In this document: positions 1 through 5,567 of the stretch, piece after piece
How the letters are laid out: every line of letters starts with the position of its first letter
Position numbering within the stretch: the stretch's first letter is position 1
Assembly: GCA_964603435.1 (NCBI GenBank)
Contig: CAZRUM010000012.1
Span: forward strand, 1 to 27,592
Length of the DNA stretch: 27,592 bases
DNA from: CAZRUM01 sp964603435
GTDB taxonomy: Bacteria > Patescibacteriota > Patescibacteriia > Magasanikbacterales > UBA922
Reading direction: 5' to 3'
Notes under the pieces: model-generated
Seen by the model: only the letters and a program-made list of their open reading frames with translations
The model's database searches: none
Told to the model about the DNA's origin: nothing
Program-made: the position numbers and the translations under genes

Positions 1-121
1 GATTGAGTAATTTCTTTTCTTGTAAATTTGGAGAAAAAGTTCTTTTGGTAGCACGTTTACTGTGACTAACATTCTGACCACTTTTAACTTTTTTACCTGT
101 AATTTGACATTTCTTAGCCAT
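1..121 (-). CDS. rpmB: Ribosomal protein bL28, N-terminal part (runs off window)
   Basis: This is the start of a minus-strand gene that leaves the window at base 1; about 40 codons are visible. The translation begins MAKKCQITGKKVKSGQNVSH, and the C-x-I-T-G-K-K plus N-V-S-H-S pattern is characteristic of large-subunit protein bL28, which binds 23S rRNA. The ATG at 119-121 follows a consensus promoter whose -10 box ends about 25 bases upstream. Only one cysteine of a possible zinc pair is visible in this part. The identification is firm from the conserved N-terminus; the length and C-terminus cannot be judged. Confidence 0.9.
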   Translation of the reverse strand, partial: MAKKCQITGKKVKSGQNVSHSKRATKRTFSPNLQEKKLLN

Positions 122-146
122 ATTTTTGATATTTAATAGTGGCAGA

Positions 147-175
147 ATTATATACTATTTATGATATTTTGTCAA
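147..175 (-). promoter_or_regulatory. Consensus sigma-70 promoter for rpmB
   Basis: On the minus strand, TTGACA (170-175), a 17-base spacer and TATAAT (147-152) form a perfect vegetative promoter. Initiation is expected near 140, giving a leader of about 20 bases. The -35 and spacer overlap the last codons and stop of the upstream aminotransferase gene (stop at 155-157), so rpmB is transcribed independently of that gene. Confidence 0.85.
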
Positions 176-967
176 GTACTCACCATAGAGACGCCTTAGA
201 CCTGCCAATTCCTCACAAACCCCCTCAAAACTCTGCTCATCAATCTGCCTAATCGGTACAATCTTTCCCGAAGTATTAGTCACAAAAGCACCATCATATT
301 CAAATATTTTATCTAACTTTATGTTCTGTTCAATCACTTTATAACCATTCTGTTTGGCACACTCTATCACTGTCCGACGTGTTATTCCGTCTAATACTTG
401 TTCTAAAGGTGAAGTGTATAGAGTTTTACTTTTTATAACAAAGAAATTTGACCTAGTACCCTCCACTACATTTCCATCTCTATCTATAAGTAGTGCATCA
501 AAAGCGCCTGCTTTCTGAGCTTTTTTGAAAATAATATAACTAGGTAACATGTTTAAACTTTTGACCTGTGGTAAAAATCGTTCGTGATTATAAGTAATGA
601 CTTTTACACCCTGACGATAATCTTTTTTCTCCACATACTTTGGTGGAAGCATCATTATATATAGTAGGGGTTTCTCTCCCCCTATCAAAATCATTTTTAT
701 ATTACAATTCTCCTGTTTATTTTTCTTCATCAATTCGTTTGTCCATTCTGCAATCTCGACTGATTTGAATTCGTGAGTCAAATCAATCATCTGGGCTGAC
801 TCTAGTAAACGCTCCACGTGAGTATCCAAATGATACAAAGTATCTTTCCTCAAGCGTAAATTCTCATAAACTCCAAAACCATAAGTAAACTCAATATGAT
901 CAATTGGTAAATTGGCTTTTTTTGTCTTTATTAATTTTCCATTTAGACTGCAGTATTTACCAAGCAT
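155..967 (-). CDS. Class IV PLP-dependent aminotransferase (D-amino acid / branched-chain / PabC type)
   Basis: A 270-residue protein of the fold-type IV aminotransferase family, which includes branched-chain aminotransferase, D-amino acid transaminase and aminodeoxychorismate lyase. The catalytic Schiff-base lysine is K136 in VKSLNML, laid out as in D-amino acid transaminase (KSLNLL). The glutamate contacting the pyridine nitrogen is E169 in VVEGTRSNFF, and a phosphate-binding segment LDGITRRTV follows near residue 195. The N-terminal segment with F-x-YGFGVYE-x-LR also fits. The exact substrate cannot be fixed. The order of motifs favours the D-amino acid transaminase / PabC branch over canonical IlvE, so a role in D-amino acid or folate supply is possible. 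It follows the DUF1653 gene by 10 bases and is probably the last gene of that short operon. Confidence 0.8.
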   Translation of the reverse strand: MLGKYCSLNGKLIKTKKANLPIDHIEFTYGFGVYENLRLRKDTLYHLDTHVERLLESAQMIDLTHEFKSVEIAEWTNELMKKNKQENCNIKMILIGGEKPLLYIMMLPPKYVEKKDYRQGVKVITYNHERFLPQVKSLNMLPSYIIFKKAQKAGAFDALLIDRDGNVVEGTRSNFFVIKSKTLYTSPLEQVLDGITRRTVIECAKQNGYKVIEQNIKLDKIFEYDGAFVTNTSGKIVPIRQIDEQSFEGVCEELAGLRRLYGEYLTKYHK

Positions 968-977
968 AATATTTTAT

Positions 978-1205
978 TTAATCAATATATTGAAACCTTG
1001 GTATTTTTTCACCTTCCATAATAACATTTTCTAAAAACATTTTTTTCGGTCTAACCCACAAAGCATTTTCTCCAAAATCAGATGAATCATACAAGGCGCG
1101 ATAAACAACCATTTCTTCCAATGTTTCACTATGTCGAGCCACACCAATAACTTCGTATAAATTACCTTTGTAATGTTTATATTTTCCTAGTTTAATTTCT
1201 TTCAT
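978..1205 (-). CDS. DUF1653 family small protein
   Basis: A 75-residue protein matching the DUF1653 pattern: LGKYKHYKGNLYEVIGVARHS, then VVYRALY, then LWVRPKKMFLE, ending in PRFQYID. The family is widespread in bacteria and small, with a beta-rich fold; its biochemical function is unknown. The start codon overlaps the stop of the GIY-YIG gene as ATGA, implying translational coupling. The length equals the usual single-domain family size. Confident on family, none on function. Confidence 0.85.
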   Translation of the reverse strand: MKEIKLGKYKHYKGNLYEVIGVARHSETLEEMVVYRALYDSSDFGENALWVRPKKMFLENVIMEGEKIPRFQYID

Positions 1206-1435
1206 ACTAAATGTTTCTTTAAGAAAGCTCTACCTGAACCCGATTTTAAATATTTTTCAAAACTAAAGGCTATATATTTATCCTTAAACGCCACATAAAA
1301 AACTAGCTCTACTGGTAAACGATTACAAGTTGATATTACCTGACCTTTTGTATGTCTCATGAATCTATCTTTTAAATTATTGGTGCAACCTAGATAATAC
1401 CCATCTTTACATTTTAAACTATACACATAATACAT
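1202..1435 (-). CDS. GIY-YIG nuclease-superfamily small protein (UPF0213 / YhbQ-like)
   Basis: A 77-residue single-domain protein of the GIY-YIG superfamily. The N-terminal MYYVYSL and GYYLGCTNNL correspond to the GIY and YIG strands (here YYV and YLG). Next comes the conserved arginine in LKDRFMRH, and near residue 59 the glutamate of AFSFEKYLKSG, which ligands the metal in family members. Stand-alone proteins of this size are abundant in CPR and Bacteroidetes genomes and are related to YhbQ/UPF0213; their substrate is not established. It is translationally coupled (ATGA) to the DUF1653 gene. The sequence upstream to the tRNA shows no convincing promoter. Confidence 0.85.
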   Translation of the reverse strand: MYYVYSLKCKDGYYLGCTNNLKDRFMRHTKGQVISTCNRLPVELVFYVAFKDKYIAFSFEKYLKSGSGRAFLKKHLV

Positions 1436-1517
1436 ATTTTAAAATCTAGAAGCGAATTTATCACGCCAAAGCTTCTCTTATTAAAATAACTAGCCAATAT
1501 TTTAAAAATAACTATCG

Positions 1518-1568
1518 CTCTCGCCTCTGCCCTGATGGGCTACAGCGAAGCGATGGCGGAGGCGAGAG
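1518..1568. repeat. Inverted copy of the tRNA-Ser 3' end forming a 14-bp stem
   Basis: The 14 bases at 1518-1531 (CTCTCGCCTCTGCC) are the reverse complement, with one mismatch, of 1555-1568, which is the 3' acceptor strand and CCA region of the tRNA-Ser gene. The 23-base interval holds AGCGAAGCG-type GC-rich sequence unlike the AT-rich surroundings. It may be a mobile palindromic element inserted at the tRNA end, or a hairpin formed downstream of the tRNA transcript. Confidence 0.6.
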
Positions 1569-1643
1569 GATTTGAACCCCTGAGACCCGTTAAGGCCTGC
1601 CACATTTCGAATGTGGTGCATTCAACCACTCTGCCACGCCTCC
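1554..1643 (-). tRNA. tRNA-Ser (anticodon CGA)
   Basis: The minus strand folds as a class II tRNA. The acceptor strand GGAGGCG pairs with CGCCTCC, the discriminator is G and the CCA is encoded (1554-1556). The anticodon stem CCACA/TGTGG carries the 7-base loop TTCGAAA, so the anticodon is CGA, reading UCG. The long variable arm and the T-loop TTCAAAT are present. Total length is 90 bases. Confidence 0.95.
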
Positions 1644-1681
1644 ATTATATCCTAAATAATATCATATTGATAGAAAAAATA

Positions 1682-1703
1682 AAACCCGCCAAATGACGGG
1701 TTT
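1682..1703 (-). terminator. Rho-independent terminator of rplS
   Basis: On the minus strand AAACCCG and CGGGTTT (1697-1703 and 1682-1688) form a stem around a short loop, followed by a U-rich tail (the A-run just below 1684). It sits 20 bases after the rplS stop and separates rplS from tRNA-Ser. Confidence 0.8.
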
Positions 1704-1722
1704 ATAATTTATAGTTTGTATC

Positions 1723-2202
1723 TTATTCTTTTGTTTCTTCCTTTTTCTCTTCTTTTACTTCCTTTACAGGAGCTTCTTCAACTTTCACTTCTTCAACAGC
1801 TGGTTCAGCTTCTTCTTTTTTAGGTTCTTCCGCTACGACTTCATTGTCAACTTTTTCTACCACTTCTTTACCTTTTTTATCTTTTCTGACTTCTCTTAAT
1901 TTTTTCTTGAAATTTCTTAGATAACCAGCCTTGGCTTGTCTTACCTTCATTTCACGAAGTAGCTCTATTTTTTCTACTACAGGAGAATTTATTGGGAAAA
2001 TCTTTTCTACACCTATACTATTAGAAATCTTTCTAACGGTAATTGTAGCACCAGCCTCATTCCCATGTTTTATACCAATAATAGTTCCTTCAAAAACCTG
2101 AATACGTTCTTTTTCTTCACCTTTAGTATTAATTTCTTTAATCCTCTGGTGAACCTTTACAATCATACCTGACTTAAGGTTTGTTCTGATATCTTCTGTC
2201 AT
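1723..2202 (-). CDS. rplS: Ribosomal protein bL19 with Lys/Glu-rich C-terminal extension
   Basis: Residues 1-107 match bL19, the large-subunit protein near the 30S interface. Diagnostic segments are SGMIVKVHQRIKE, RIQVFEGTIIGIKHG, TITVRKISNSIGVEKIFPINSP and the end KAGYLR. A typical bL19 is about 115 residues; this one has 159. The last ~50 residues are a low-complexity tail of repeated EEVKVEE and KEEKKEE type, which is probably disordered. Such tails occur on ribosomal proteins of CPR bacteria (recalled, not tested here). It has its own consensus promoter, a 65-base leader and a terminator, so it is likely monocistronic. Confidence 0.92.
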   Translation of the reverse strand: MTEDIRTNLKSGMIVKVHQRIKEINTKGEEKERIQVFEGTIIGIKHGNEAGATITVRKISNSIGVEKIFPINSPVVEKIELLREMKVRQAKAGYLRNFKKKLREVRKDKKGKEVVEKVDNEVVAEEPKKEEAEPAVEEVKVEEAPVKEVKEEKKEETKE

Positions 2203-2224
2203 ATAATTCTATAGTTACCGAGAG

Positions 2225-2302
2225 GTTGAGTACCGTTCCCCAACGTCGCTTTTGAAATTTATTAAGTGGCAATAGTGTACTATATTTAGCTTTTTTTGTC
2301 AA
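2225..2302 (-). promoter_or_regulatory. rplS promoter and leader hairpin
   Basis: TTGACA (2297-2302), a 17-base spacer and TACACT (2274-2279) make a strong minus-strand promoter with initiation near 2267. The resulting 65-base leader contains a small hairpin, GTTGGG (2239-2244) with CTCAAC (2225-2230, one G-U pair). Ribosomal-protein leaders that bind their own protein are known for L19 in other phyla. Whether this one does so is conjecture. Confidence 0.75.
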
Positions 2303-2317
2303 GCCCTACATTTTGGC

Positions 2318-2899
2318 TTATTTTAGCCTATATTCCTCTTTTTTTAAGATTTCTTCTACTTCTTTAACTGTGTTTTCCAACTGCCCTTCAGCATTTATTA
2401 TCACATAGTCATAAAAATCCTCCTCATTATCAAGCTCATACTTAGCAGCTTTCAATCGCCCAGCTAACTCTTCCCCACTTATACTAGGATCTCTTTTTAC
2501 CAGACGATCTTTCAATATATCAATAGATTCTGTCTTTATAAAAATAGTAACAGCATTGTGATGTTCTTTGTAATATCTAGCTCCAACCACATCTGGATTA
2601 ACAATAATATTAAAGCCCTCGGATAATTTTTTATCTAAATCAAGCTTATAGGTACCATAATAAACAGATCGGCCTGGCACAAAAGTATGTTCGAGGATAT
2701 TTCCTTTGGTAACCTCTTTTTTAAAACTATCTTCAGAAAAAAAGTAATAATCAACTTTATCCTTTTCATTTAATCTTGGCTCACGAGTAGTGGCGGTCAC
2801 CAAACGAGTAAAAATAGGAAACTTTTTTATTATTTCTTTAGTAATTGTGCTTTCTCCAGAACCAGTCGGCCCTGCAATAACCAAAACTTGTTTCCCCAT
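2318..2899 (-). CDS. Guanylate kinase-like protein with altered P-loop
   Basis: A 193-residue protein of the guanylate kinase family (GMP + ATP to GDP + ADP). GMP-site features are present: TATTREPR (canonical TTRxPR), DYYFFSED, ILEHTFVPGRSVYYGT, and the lid or core arginines in KRDPSISGEELAGRLKAA. The P-loop reads GPTGSGEST: the lysine normally following G-x-G is glutamate E16 (codon GAA). The later core strand reads IIVNPDVVGA where many homologues have D-x-D-x-QGA. The protein may still be the only Gmk, with another residue replacing the lysine, or a non-kinase paralogue. It starts 1 base after the RluA-like gene and is probably co-transcribed with it. Confidence 0.75.
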   Translation of the reverse strand: MGKQVLVIAGPTGSGESTITKEIIKKFPIFTRLVTATTREPRLNEKDKVDYYFFSEDSFKKEVTKGNILEHTFVPGRSVYYGTYKLDLDKKLSEGFNIIVNPDVVGARYYKEHHNAVTIFIKTESIDILKDRLVKRDPSISGEELAGRLKAAKYELDNEEDFYDYVIINAEGQLENTVKEVEEILKKEEYRLK

Positions 2900-2900
2900 A

Positions 2901-3872
2901 TTATTTTAAATTCTTTAAATGATTTTCTAATTTCTTTGGAAGACCAGCATGAAAACACCTTTTCTCTCCTGCCAAATCTGTAAAACAAAGTTTTTCTGCG
3001 TGTAAAAAGAGTCTCCCCAACTTATGATCACTCTTTTTTATTAATTTTTTATTTAGATAAAGATGATCACCAAACACTGGATGTCCAAAAGCAAACATAT
3101 GTACACGAATCTGATGTGTACGCCCAGTATGGATCTTTACACGAAGCAAAGTAAAACGTATATATTTTTCTTCCACCCAAAATTCTGACAAAGCATTTCT
3201 ACCCGGTTGATCTTTACCTACATTTTTCAATTTCATTTTATCAATCTTGGGACGAGATACCATCCGACCGTCCTTTTTATTGCGATCTATATCGAAATTA
3301 ACTACCTCATGTTCTGAATCAATCTGACCATAGACCAAAACTTTATATTCTTTGTCTACAACTCTATCTTTAAATTGTTTTTTTATATGTTCAAACATTT
3401 TTTGAGTCCTCGCTATTACCATAAGTCCAGAGGCTTCTCTATCTAGACGATGTACAATTCCAGGACGAACAACAGACTCACCAACACTAGCAATATCGGG
3501 ATATTTTTCTACTGCCCAATCTTTCAAAGTGTTGCCTTCACCCGCCATAGTAGGATGAACCAAAATTCCAGATGGTTTATTTATTACAATAAAATCTTTA
3601 TTTTCTTCAATAACCTCTACATCAAAATCTACACCGGTCTCTTTTGTGGCAATACTAGATTTTGGATCAATTACTTCTCTTATTTCCACAATATCACCCC
3701 TTTGTACCGCATAACCTGCTTTATTGGGAATCTCATTATTTACAAACACAAAAGAATGATCAAACATCTTTTTTATTTGTGATCTAGTGATACCTAATCT
3801 GTCAGACAAAAAAACATCAAGACGTTTGCCATGTTCAGCTACTTTTACCTTAATTTTTTCTTTTAAAGACAT
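2901..3872 (-). CDS. rluD: RluA-family rRNA pseudouridine synthase (RluD-like)
   Basis: A 323-residue RNA-modifying enzyme isomerising uridine to pseudouridine, most likely in 23S rRNA. Residues ~15-65 form an S4 RNA-binding domain (RLDVFLSDRLGITRSQIKKM). The catalytic domain carries INKPSGILVHP (97-107) and the signature HRLDREASGL with catalytic aspartate D144. The later segment KIHTGRTHQIRVHM is the conserved RTHQIR motif. The length is typical of RluD. RluD versus RluC or RluB-like specificity cannot be settled by motifs, so the symbol is tentative. The gene is followed after 1 base by the guanylate kinase-like gene. Confidence 0.85.
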   Translation of the reverse strand: MSLKEKIKVKVAEHGKRLDVFLSDRLGITRSQIKKMFDHSFVFVNNEIPNKAGYAVQRGDIVEIREVIDPKSSIATKETGVDFDVEVIEENKDFIVINKPSGILVHPTMAGEGNTLKDWAVEKYPDIASVGESVVRPGIVHRLDREASGLMVIARTQKMFEHIKKQFKDRVVDKEYKVLVYGQIDSEHEVVNFDIDRNKKDGRMVSRPKIDKMKLKNVGKDQPGRNALSEFWVEEKYIRFTLLRVKIHTGRTHQIRVHMFAFGHPVFGDHLYLNKKLIKKSDHKLGRLFLHAEKLCFTDLAGEKRCFHAGLPKKLENHLKNLK

Positions 3873-3939
3873 AATTTTGAAGTCTCACCTATATACTTTT
3901 TCTAATTTATCACCCCAAAGAAAATAGATGTGATACATA

Positions 3940-4015
3940 TGGTAGGCCAGGGTGGAATTGAACCACCGACCCCAACGTTATAAGCGTTGTGCTCTAACCC
4001 CTGAGCTACTGGCCC
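3940..4015 (-). tRNA. tRNA-Ile (anticodon UAU)
   Basis: On the minus strand GGGCCAG pairs with CTGGCCT (G1-U72 wobble), followed by discriminator A and an encoded CCA (3940-3942). The D stem is GCTC/GAGC. The anticodon stem CAACG/CGTTG holds the loop CTTATAA, giving anticodon UAU, which reads AUA as isoleucine. The T arm is GGTGG-TTCAATT-CCACC. Length is 76 bases. Most bacteria instead read AUA with a CAU tRNA carrying lysidine. Confidence 0.93.
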
Positions 4016-4027
4016 TTTTACTGCCGT

Positions 4028-4055
4028 ATTATAGCAAAAACCAAAGAAAAATCAA
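4028..4055 (-). promoter_or_regulatory. tRNA-Ile promoter
   Basis: TTGATT (4050-4055), a 16-base spacer and TATAAT (4028-4033) on the minus strand place the start point near 4021, six bases before the mature tRNA 5' end. It is divergent from the HD-gene promoter, whose -35 starts at 4070. Confidence 0.75.
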
Positions 4056-4069
4056 GTCTTTAGCCACAC

Positions 4070-4098
4070 TTGAAAAAAAATGGAAAATAGTCTATACT
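4070..4098 (+). promoter_or_regulatory. Promoter of the HD-domain gene
   Basis: TTGAAA (4070-4075), a 17-base spacer and TATACT (4093-4098). Initiation is expected near 4105, about 5 bases before the ATG at 4110. This rules out the in-frame ATG at 4080, which lies upstream of the transcript, and points to a leaderless mRNA. Confidence 0.8.
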
Positions 4099-4109
4099 TA
4101 GCCTGTTAT

Positions 4110-4844
4110 ATGAAACAAACTACTCAAAAATTGATAAAGCAGGCTCAAAAAATAATGAGTCGTTCTTCTGATCCAGTACATGATATAAAACATGTACAAT
4201 GTGTAGTAGAAAATGTAAAAAAAATAAGCAACGACATAAATATATCAGAACAAAATAAAAAAGCTCTAATTTTGGCCGCTTGGTGGCACGACGCAGGTAG
4301 AACTATTACCAAAAAGCCTTCTATAATTTGGATGGTAATGATAGATGACATTATTTCTGCTTTTATGCTTTTGGGGCACAGTTTGTGTTTTGGTCTATGG
4401 AACAGGACTGTTTGGCAAGCCAGCAAAATAATTCTTTGCAAAGGTTTCAGAGCCGACAATTTCTTAACAAGAATATTATTAAAGAAAAAAACCAAATTGC
4501 TTCTAAACATTTTATGCGATGCTGATATCATAGAAGTATTGAACCAGGAACGCATAAATTTTTTCTTACCACTAATAAAAAACTCTAAACTATCCCTAGC
4601 CTCTTACAAATTTTTGACCAATCGTAATCTAAAAATTAATAAACTAAAAATAAAAACAGAAGCTGCGAGAAAATATTTCGAAGAAATTATAAAAAAACTT
4701 TTGCAGTGGGCCAAACAAACTGAAATTATAAAATGGCACATAGAAAACTTTGGTAAAGAATGGTATGACAAAATAAAAAAAAGAATAGAAGACTTACTTG
4801 ATTATATTACTCTACTAAATTTACAAACGAATCACACAATCTAA
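4110..4844 (+). CDS. HD-domain phosphohydrolase-like protein
   Basis: A 244-residue protein (start at 4110 chosen from the promoter position; an in-frame ATG at 4080 would add 10 residues). The N-terminal half has the HD metal-binding pattern: H24/H28 in HDIKHVQCV, the H60-D61 doublet in AAWWHDAGR, and an aspartate near 137-139 in LCDADII. HD proteins hydrolyse phosphate esters or phosphodiesters of nucleotides; no substrate can be assigned here. The segment around residues 72-105 is hydrophobic and aromatic (IIWMVMIDDIISAFMLLGH) and replaces the usual soluble helices, so membrane association is possible. The C-terminal ~80 residues are lysine-rich and helical. It is monocistronic with its own terminator. 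Confidence 0.7.
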   Translation: MKQTTQKLIKQAQKIMSRSSDPVHDIKHVQCVVENVKKISNDINISEQNKKALILAAWWHDAGRTITKKPSIIWMVMIDDIISAFMLLGHSLCFGLWNRTVWQASKIILCKGFRADNFLTRILLKKKTKLLLNILCDADIIEVLNQERINFFLPLIKNSKLSLASYKFLTNRNLKINKLKIKTEAARKYFEEIIKKLLQWAKQTEIIKWHIENFGKEWYDKIKKRIEDLLDYITLLNLQTNHTI

Positions 4845-4881
4845 AACGATTAATCCTCTCCGAACGGAACAAAAAATATTT

Positions 4882-4911
4882 AAAACTTGGTAAAAATAAT
4901 TACCAAGTTTT
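4882..4911 (+). terminator. Terminator of the HD-domain gene
   Basis: A perfect 12-bp stem, AAAACTTGGTAA (4882-4893) with TTACCAAGTTTT (4900-4911), with a 6-base loop and T-rich sequence on the plus strand after it. It lies 38 bases beyond the HD stop codon. Confidence 0.85.
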
Positions 4912-4959
4912 TATTTTAAAAAAAATAAAAAAGTTATACACAGTTTTTTTAAAAAAGTG

Positions 4960-4988
4960 TTTCAAAAAAACATAAAACAAACTATAAT
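4960..4988 (+). promoter_or_regulatory. Candidate promoter of the histone-like gene
   Basis: TATAAT at 4983-4988 with a weak -35 (TTTCAA, 4960-4965) and 17-base spacing. Initiation near 4995 would give a leader of about 173 bases before the ATG at 5168. The -10 is convincing and the -35 is not. Confidence 0.55.
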
Positions 4989-4994
4989 ACAAAC

Positions 4995-5167
4995 GTTAAA
5001 AGGTCGCTGTAATTTTTTTAAAATAATAAAAAAATTATAAAAGTTTTTACATCGATGCTTGTCATGTAAAAAACTTCGTACATTAGTAAGTAATCATTTG
5101 GTGTGTACCATGGTTACATCAAAAACTACTAATGTATATATCATTTTAAGAAAGGAGATGTATAACT
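4995..5167 (+). promoter_or_regulatory. Long structured leader with three successive hairpins
   Basis: The 323-base gap 4845-5167 holds the HD terminator, a promoter and this leader. Three inverted repeats follow each other: TAATTTTTTT/AAAAAAATTA (5010-5019, 5028-5037); AAGTTTTTACAT with ATGTAAAAAACTT (about 5041-5076, one-base bulge); and a perfect 10-bp pair TACATTAGTA/TACTAATGTA (5079-5088, 5127-5136) enclosing a smaller GGT/ACC hairpin and GTAA/TTAC pairs. The strong Shine-Dalgarno AAAGGAGATG follows at about 5152-5161. No known riboswitch class is recognised. An autoregulatory or stability element is plausible. Confidence 0.55.
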
Positions 5168-5506
5168 ATGCCAGCAAAAAAACGTAGCGTTAAAAAAGCT
5201 GCACCTAAGAAAAAAGTTGCTAAACGTAAACCAGCAGCTAAGAAAAAAGTTGCTAAACGTAAAGTAGCTAAGAAAAAAGTTGCTAAACGTAAAGTAGCTA
5301 AGAAAAAAGTAGCTAAACGTAAACCTGCTAAACGTAAAGTTGCAAAAAAACCAGCTAAGCGTAAAGTAGCTAAACGTAAACCTGCTAAAAAGAAAGTAGC
5401 TAAGAAAAAAGTAGCTAAACGTAAACCTGCTAAACGTAAAGTAGCTAAGAAAAAAGTTGCTAAGAAACCTGCTAAACGTAAAGTAGTTCGTAGAAAGAAG
5501 AAATAA
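5168..5506 (+). CDS. Lys/Arg/Ala-repeat histone H1-like DNA-binding protein
   Basis: A 112-residue, extremely basic protein built almost wholly from short repeats of the type KKKVAKRK, KVAKRKPAK and AKKPAKRK, with no acidic residues. After a leader (MPAKKRSVKKA) about 14 imperfect repeat units run to the end (KRKVVRRKKK). Such proteins resemble the C-terminal tail of eukaryotic histone H1 and bacterial Hc1/Hc2- or AlgP-like proteins, which coat and compact DNA by charge. That role is inferred from composition only. The DNA is itself repetitive, with recurrent GCTAAACGTAAA units, so copy number can drift by slippage. The near-consensus Shine-Dalgarno, long leader and own terminator suggest high, regulated expression. 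Confidence 0.8.
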   Translation: MPAKKRSVKKAAPKKKVAKRKPAAKKKVAKRKVAKKKVAKRKVAKKKVAKRKPAKRKVAKKPAKRKVAKRKPAKKKVAKKKVAKRKPAKRKVAKKKVAKKPAKRKVVRRKKK

Positions 5507-5521
5507 ATCTTTTTTCAAACT

Positions 5522-5551
5522 AAAAACACTCTTGGAAACGAGAGTGTTTTT
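5522..5551. terminator. Bidirectional terminator between histone-like gene and endoQ
   Basis: AAAACACTCT (about 5522-5532) pairs with AGAGTGTTTT (5541-5550); a T-run follows on the plus strand and an equivalent U-run on the minus strand. It lies between convergent genes and can serve both. Confidence 0.85.
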
Positions 5552-5567
5552 TTATTTAAAAAAATTA

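Noticed and set aside
1202..1205. Possible alternative genetic code (UGA read as Gly)
   Set aside because: UGA stops the GIY-YIG gene at the expected place, and the conserved proteins contain no internal UGA.
1644..1649. TATAAT directly adjoining tRNA-Ser as its promoter
   Set aside because: Transcription would start inside the tRNA. The real promoter was not identified.
2225..2267. Known L19 leader RNA class
   Set aside because: Only a short 6-bp hairpin is seen; I could not match the known motif, so it is listed only as a leader hairpin.
4145..4555. 136-residue minus-strand open frame
   Set aside because: Antisense of the HD-domain gene, which has a promoter, metal motifs and a terminator in the right places.
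5168..5506. Possible CRISPR-like array from the regularly repeated DNA
   Set aside because: The repeats have no spacers and are in frame with one basic protein; they are coding repeats.
5141..5518. 125-residue open frame on the minus strand, rich in Phe/Ser repeats
   Set aside because: It is the antisense of the Lys/Arg repeat gene; the low-complexity translation follows from the repeated DNA. The plus strand has the Shine-Dalgarno, terminator and sensible protein.
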